Origin: an uncultured Anaerolineae bacterium
GTDB lineage: Bacteria > Chloroflexota > Anaerolineae > Anaerolineales > Villigracilaceae
Length of the DNA: 14,117 nt
Direction of reading: 5' to 3'
NCBI GenBank assembly: GCA_903882765.1
Contig: CAIRYE010000367.1
Coordinates: forward strand, 1-14,117
This document shows, one piece after another, positions 12,669-14,117 of this stretch (position 1 is its first letter; each line of letters opens with the position of its first letter). The notes beneath the pieces were generated by a model. The model was not told where the DNA came from. It saw only the letters and a list, made by a program, of their open reading frames with translations, and searched no databases. Made by a program: the position numbers and the translations under genes.

Positions 12669-14117
12669 CGGTACCCCCCGAGGTTGTTGGATCTACGGAT
12701 ACTCGCTCGTGTTCCAAAACCATACAAAATCGATTCTGGTTATCAGTCGGACGATAAACATTGCAGTAAAACTTTTGGTTAGTTGGTTTATGAACGATCT
12801 CCATACTACATGGACCGCCACTTACGGCAACAATACCACAATTGACCGTCCATGCTCTTTCCCAACCTGGCCAAACATCCGAAATAGAATTCCCAACCAG
12901 ACCAGAGCTTTTTACACCCACCCATTTCTCAAAGGCATCATTTACAAAGCTAACTTTGCAATCCAAAAAAGTTCCATCTTGTTCAAAAACGGATTCAAAC
13001 AGGACAAAGGCATTGGTCATATGTTTGAACAGCGCTTTTATTTCCTGTTCACTTTCTCGCAAGTTAATTTCTAATTTTTTTGATATCGACACATCCATAA
13101 AGGTGATCACGACACCATCGATCTTATTTTCTACCGTTCTGTAAGGGATGATCCTGATCCAATACCAATTCCCATTGCGAGTGATAACAGTTTTTTCTTT
13201 GCCAACCAGTGTAGCCATTACGCTTTCAATATGATCCACCAGCTCGGGGTAGATCAGTTCAGAAGCAATATCGGTGATCGGCCGGCCGGTATCCCCTGGG
13301 ATCAGCTTGATGATCTTGGTAGCTTGGTCTGTAAATCGACGAATACGATAATGCTCATCCAAAAATACGGTGGCGATGTCAGTGCTATTTAATAAATTCT
13401 TCATATCATTATTGATATGAGAAAGATCTTCCAATTTCGTTTCCAACTCATGGTTGACCATCTGAAGTTCTTCGTTCATGGATTGCATTTCTTCTTTTGA
13501 AGTGGTCAATTCTTCATTCGTGCTCTGTAGTTCTTCGTTAGTGCTTTGTAATTCTTCGTTGGTAATTCTCAGTTCTTCTTGTGAGGTCTGCATCATCTCA
13601 CGAATCGATCGAACATCTTCCCGCGCGACATGCAGCTCCCGTTGTAAGATCTCGACCCTGGCAGTATCAACCGCCGGAATTTCCCCTTCAATCACCTCTA
13701 CCACACGGGTGGTCATTTCCTGAAAGACCACTAACAAAGTCCCTTTAAGTTCACCAGAATCGCCTTGGGGTTGGATGGTAATTTGTAATTGATCCGACCC
13801 GATCTTGATCAAAGGAATATGGATGGTTTGTTTGGTGGTGATCGCCTTATGAAGGGCGTTTCCCAATTCGTATCGTAATTCTTCGCGGGCAAGGGCAATG
13901 ATGTTCCAGCTGGCTTTTCCAGGGGGAAGTTCGAGGTACTTGCCAGTGCGCCCGCTAACGTACAACACATCCCCATCGGGGTTAATAAGAACCGCCGCGG
14001 GTGAAAAATTTTGCAGCAACATTTGGTTGGTGAGTTGTTGCAAATTAGGAATGGAAGTGATTTTATTTAAGTCAGTCATAAGGGGTACCAAATTTTTTGA
14101 ACGGGATGATTGATAAG
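12649..14117 (-). CDS. C-terminal part of a CheB/CheR-PAS hybrid signalling protein (5' end cut by window edge)
   Basis: The frame is open through the right edge with no stop, so the TTG at 14091 and ATG at 14079 are internal codons, not the true start. The first PAS-like part (about 26-130 counted from 14091), with NFSPAAVLINPDGDVLYVSGRTGKYLE as its core, is the region that follows the CheR methyltransferase domain in CheB/CheR fusions. A long coiled coil (about 145-235) of NEELQSTNEEL heptads follows, then a PAS domain opening NNDMKNLLNSTDIATVFLD, and a further PAS domain (about 345-460). The methylesterase and methyltransferase domains would lie beyond the window; their presence is inferred from family architecture. 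The gene ends at the TAA at 12651-12649, overlapping the histidine kinase gene by 20 bases over an A7 tract. Confidence 0.82.
   Translation of the reverse strand, partial: YQSSRSKNLVPLMTDLNKITSIPNLQQLTNQMLLQNFSPAAVLINPDGDVLYVSGRTGKYLELPPGKASWNIIALAREELRYELGNALHKAITTKQTIHIPLIKIGSDQLQITIQPQGDSGELKGTLLVVFQEMTTRVVEVIEGEIPAVDTARVEILQRELHVAREDVRSIREMMQTSQEELRITNEELQSTNEELQSTNEELTTSKEEMQSMNEELQMVNHELETKLEDLSHINNDMKNLLNSTDIATVFLDEHYRIRRFTDQATKIIKLIPGDTGRPITDIASELIYPELVDHIESVMATLVGKEKTVITRNGNWYWIRIIPYRTVENKIDGVVITFMDVSISKKLEINLRESEQEIKALFKHMTNAFVLFESVFEQDGTFLDCKVSFVNDAFEKWVGVKSSGLVGNSISDVWPGWERAWTVNCGIVAVSGGPCSMEIVHKPTNQKFYCNVYRPTDNQNRFCMVLEHERVSVDPTTSGGTVDKKTH
13480..13590 (-). repeat. Coding heptad repeat (21-nt period) in the coiled coil
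   Basis: The coiled-coil linker is encoded by near-identical 21-nt units, each giving a seven-residue NEELQST-type repeat (NEELQST, NEELQST, NEELTTS, then more diverged copies). The units are similar at base level too. This pattern is normal for CheB/CheR-PAS proteins, and copy number could vary between strains. Confidence 0.7.

Noticed and set aside
14079..14091. True start codon of the right-hand PAS protein
   Set aside because: The frame continues without a stop to the window edge and the sequence begins in the middle of a CheB/CheR-hybrid linker, so these are internal codons.

Overview
The window (about 50% G+C, densely packed, genes on both strands) looks like chromosomal DNA of a free-living bacterium. 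The gene mix suggests Chloroflexota, probably Anaerolineae: a V4R-domain protein paired with a response regulator, a SufR-like regulator next to an MIP18/DUF59 protein, a fused NnrE-NnrD enzyme, a large FtsX-type ABC exporter, and a CheB/CheR-type PAS sensor with a histidine kinase. This placement is inferred from gene content, not from a phylogenetic marker. I see no rRNA, tRNA, CRISPR array, transposase or phage gene.

Left part (1-1860, minus strand): a likely three-gene operon, read right to left. It encodes a cysteine-rich V4R protein, a response regulator with a degenerate GGDEF-like domain, and the start of a polyprenol-phosphate mannose synthase-like glycosyltransferase that runs off the left edge. 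Its promoter overlaps a divergent promoter for a secreted L,D-transpeptidase (1945-3123, plus), which may be translated from a leaderless mRNA. A possible 33-residue one-helix membrane protein lies on the minus strand just behind the transpeptidase.

Middle part (3260-6130): a strong consensus promoter drives a SufR-like winged-helix regulator with four C-terminal cysteines, followed by an MIP18/DUF59 (SufT-like) protein. Together they suggest iron-sulfur cluster homeostasis. A bifunctional NAD(P)HX epimerase/dehydratase gene converges on this pair and overlaps it by 4 bases; it carries an in-frame insert of about 32 codons. Upstream of it is a compact structured element with its own promoter, 5' hairpin and 3' terminator-like stem, either a small RNA of about 115 nt or an attenuator leader.

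Right part (6420-14117): a MarR-type regulator with a palindromic operator candidate leads an exporter operon. The next gene fuses two ATPase domains to a cyclic-nucleotide-binding-like domain, and the third encodes a two-halved FtsX/MacB-like permease overlapping it by ATGA. A perfect 34-bp palindrome separates this operon from two convergent minus-strand signalling genes: the C-terminal part of a CheB/CheR-PAS hybrid (entering from the right edge) and a PAS histidine kinase. Those two genes overlap by 20 bases across an A7 tract, where loss of one base would fuse them into one protein.
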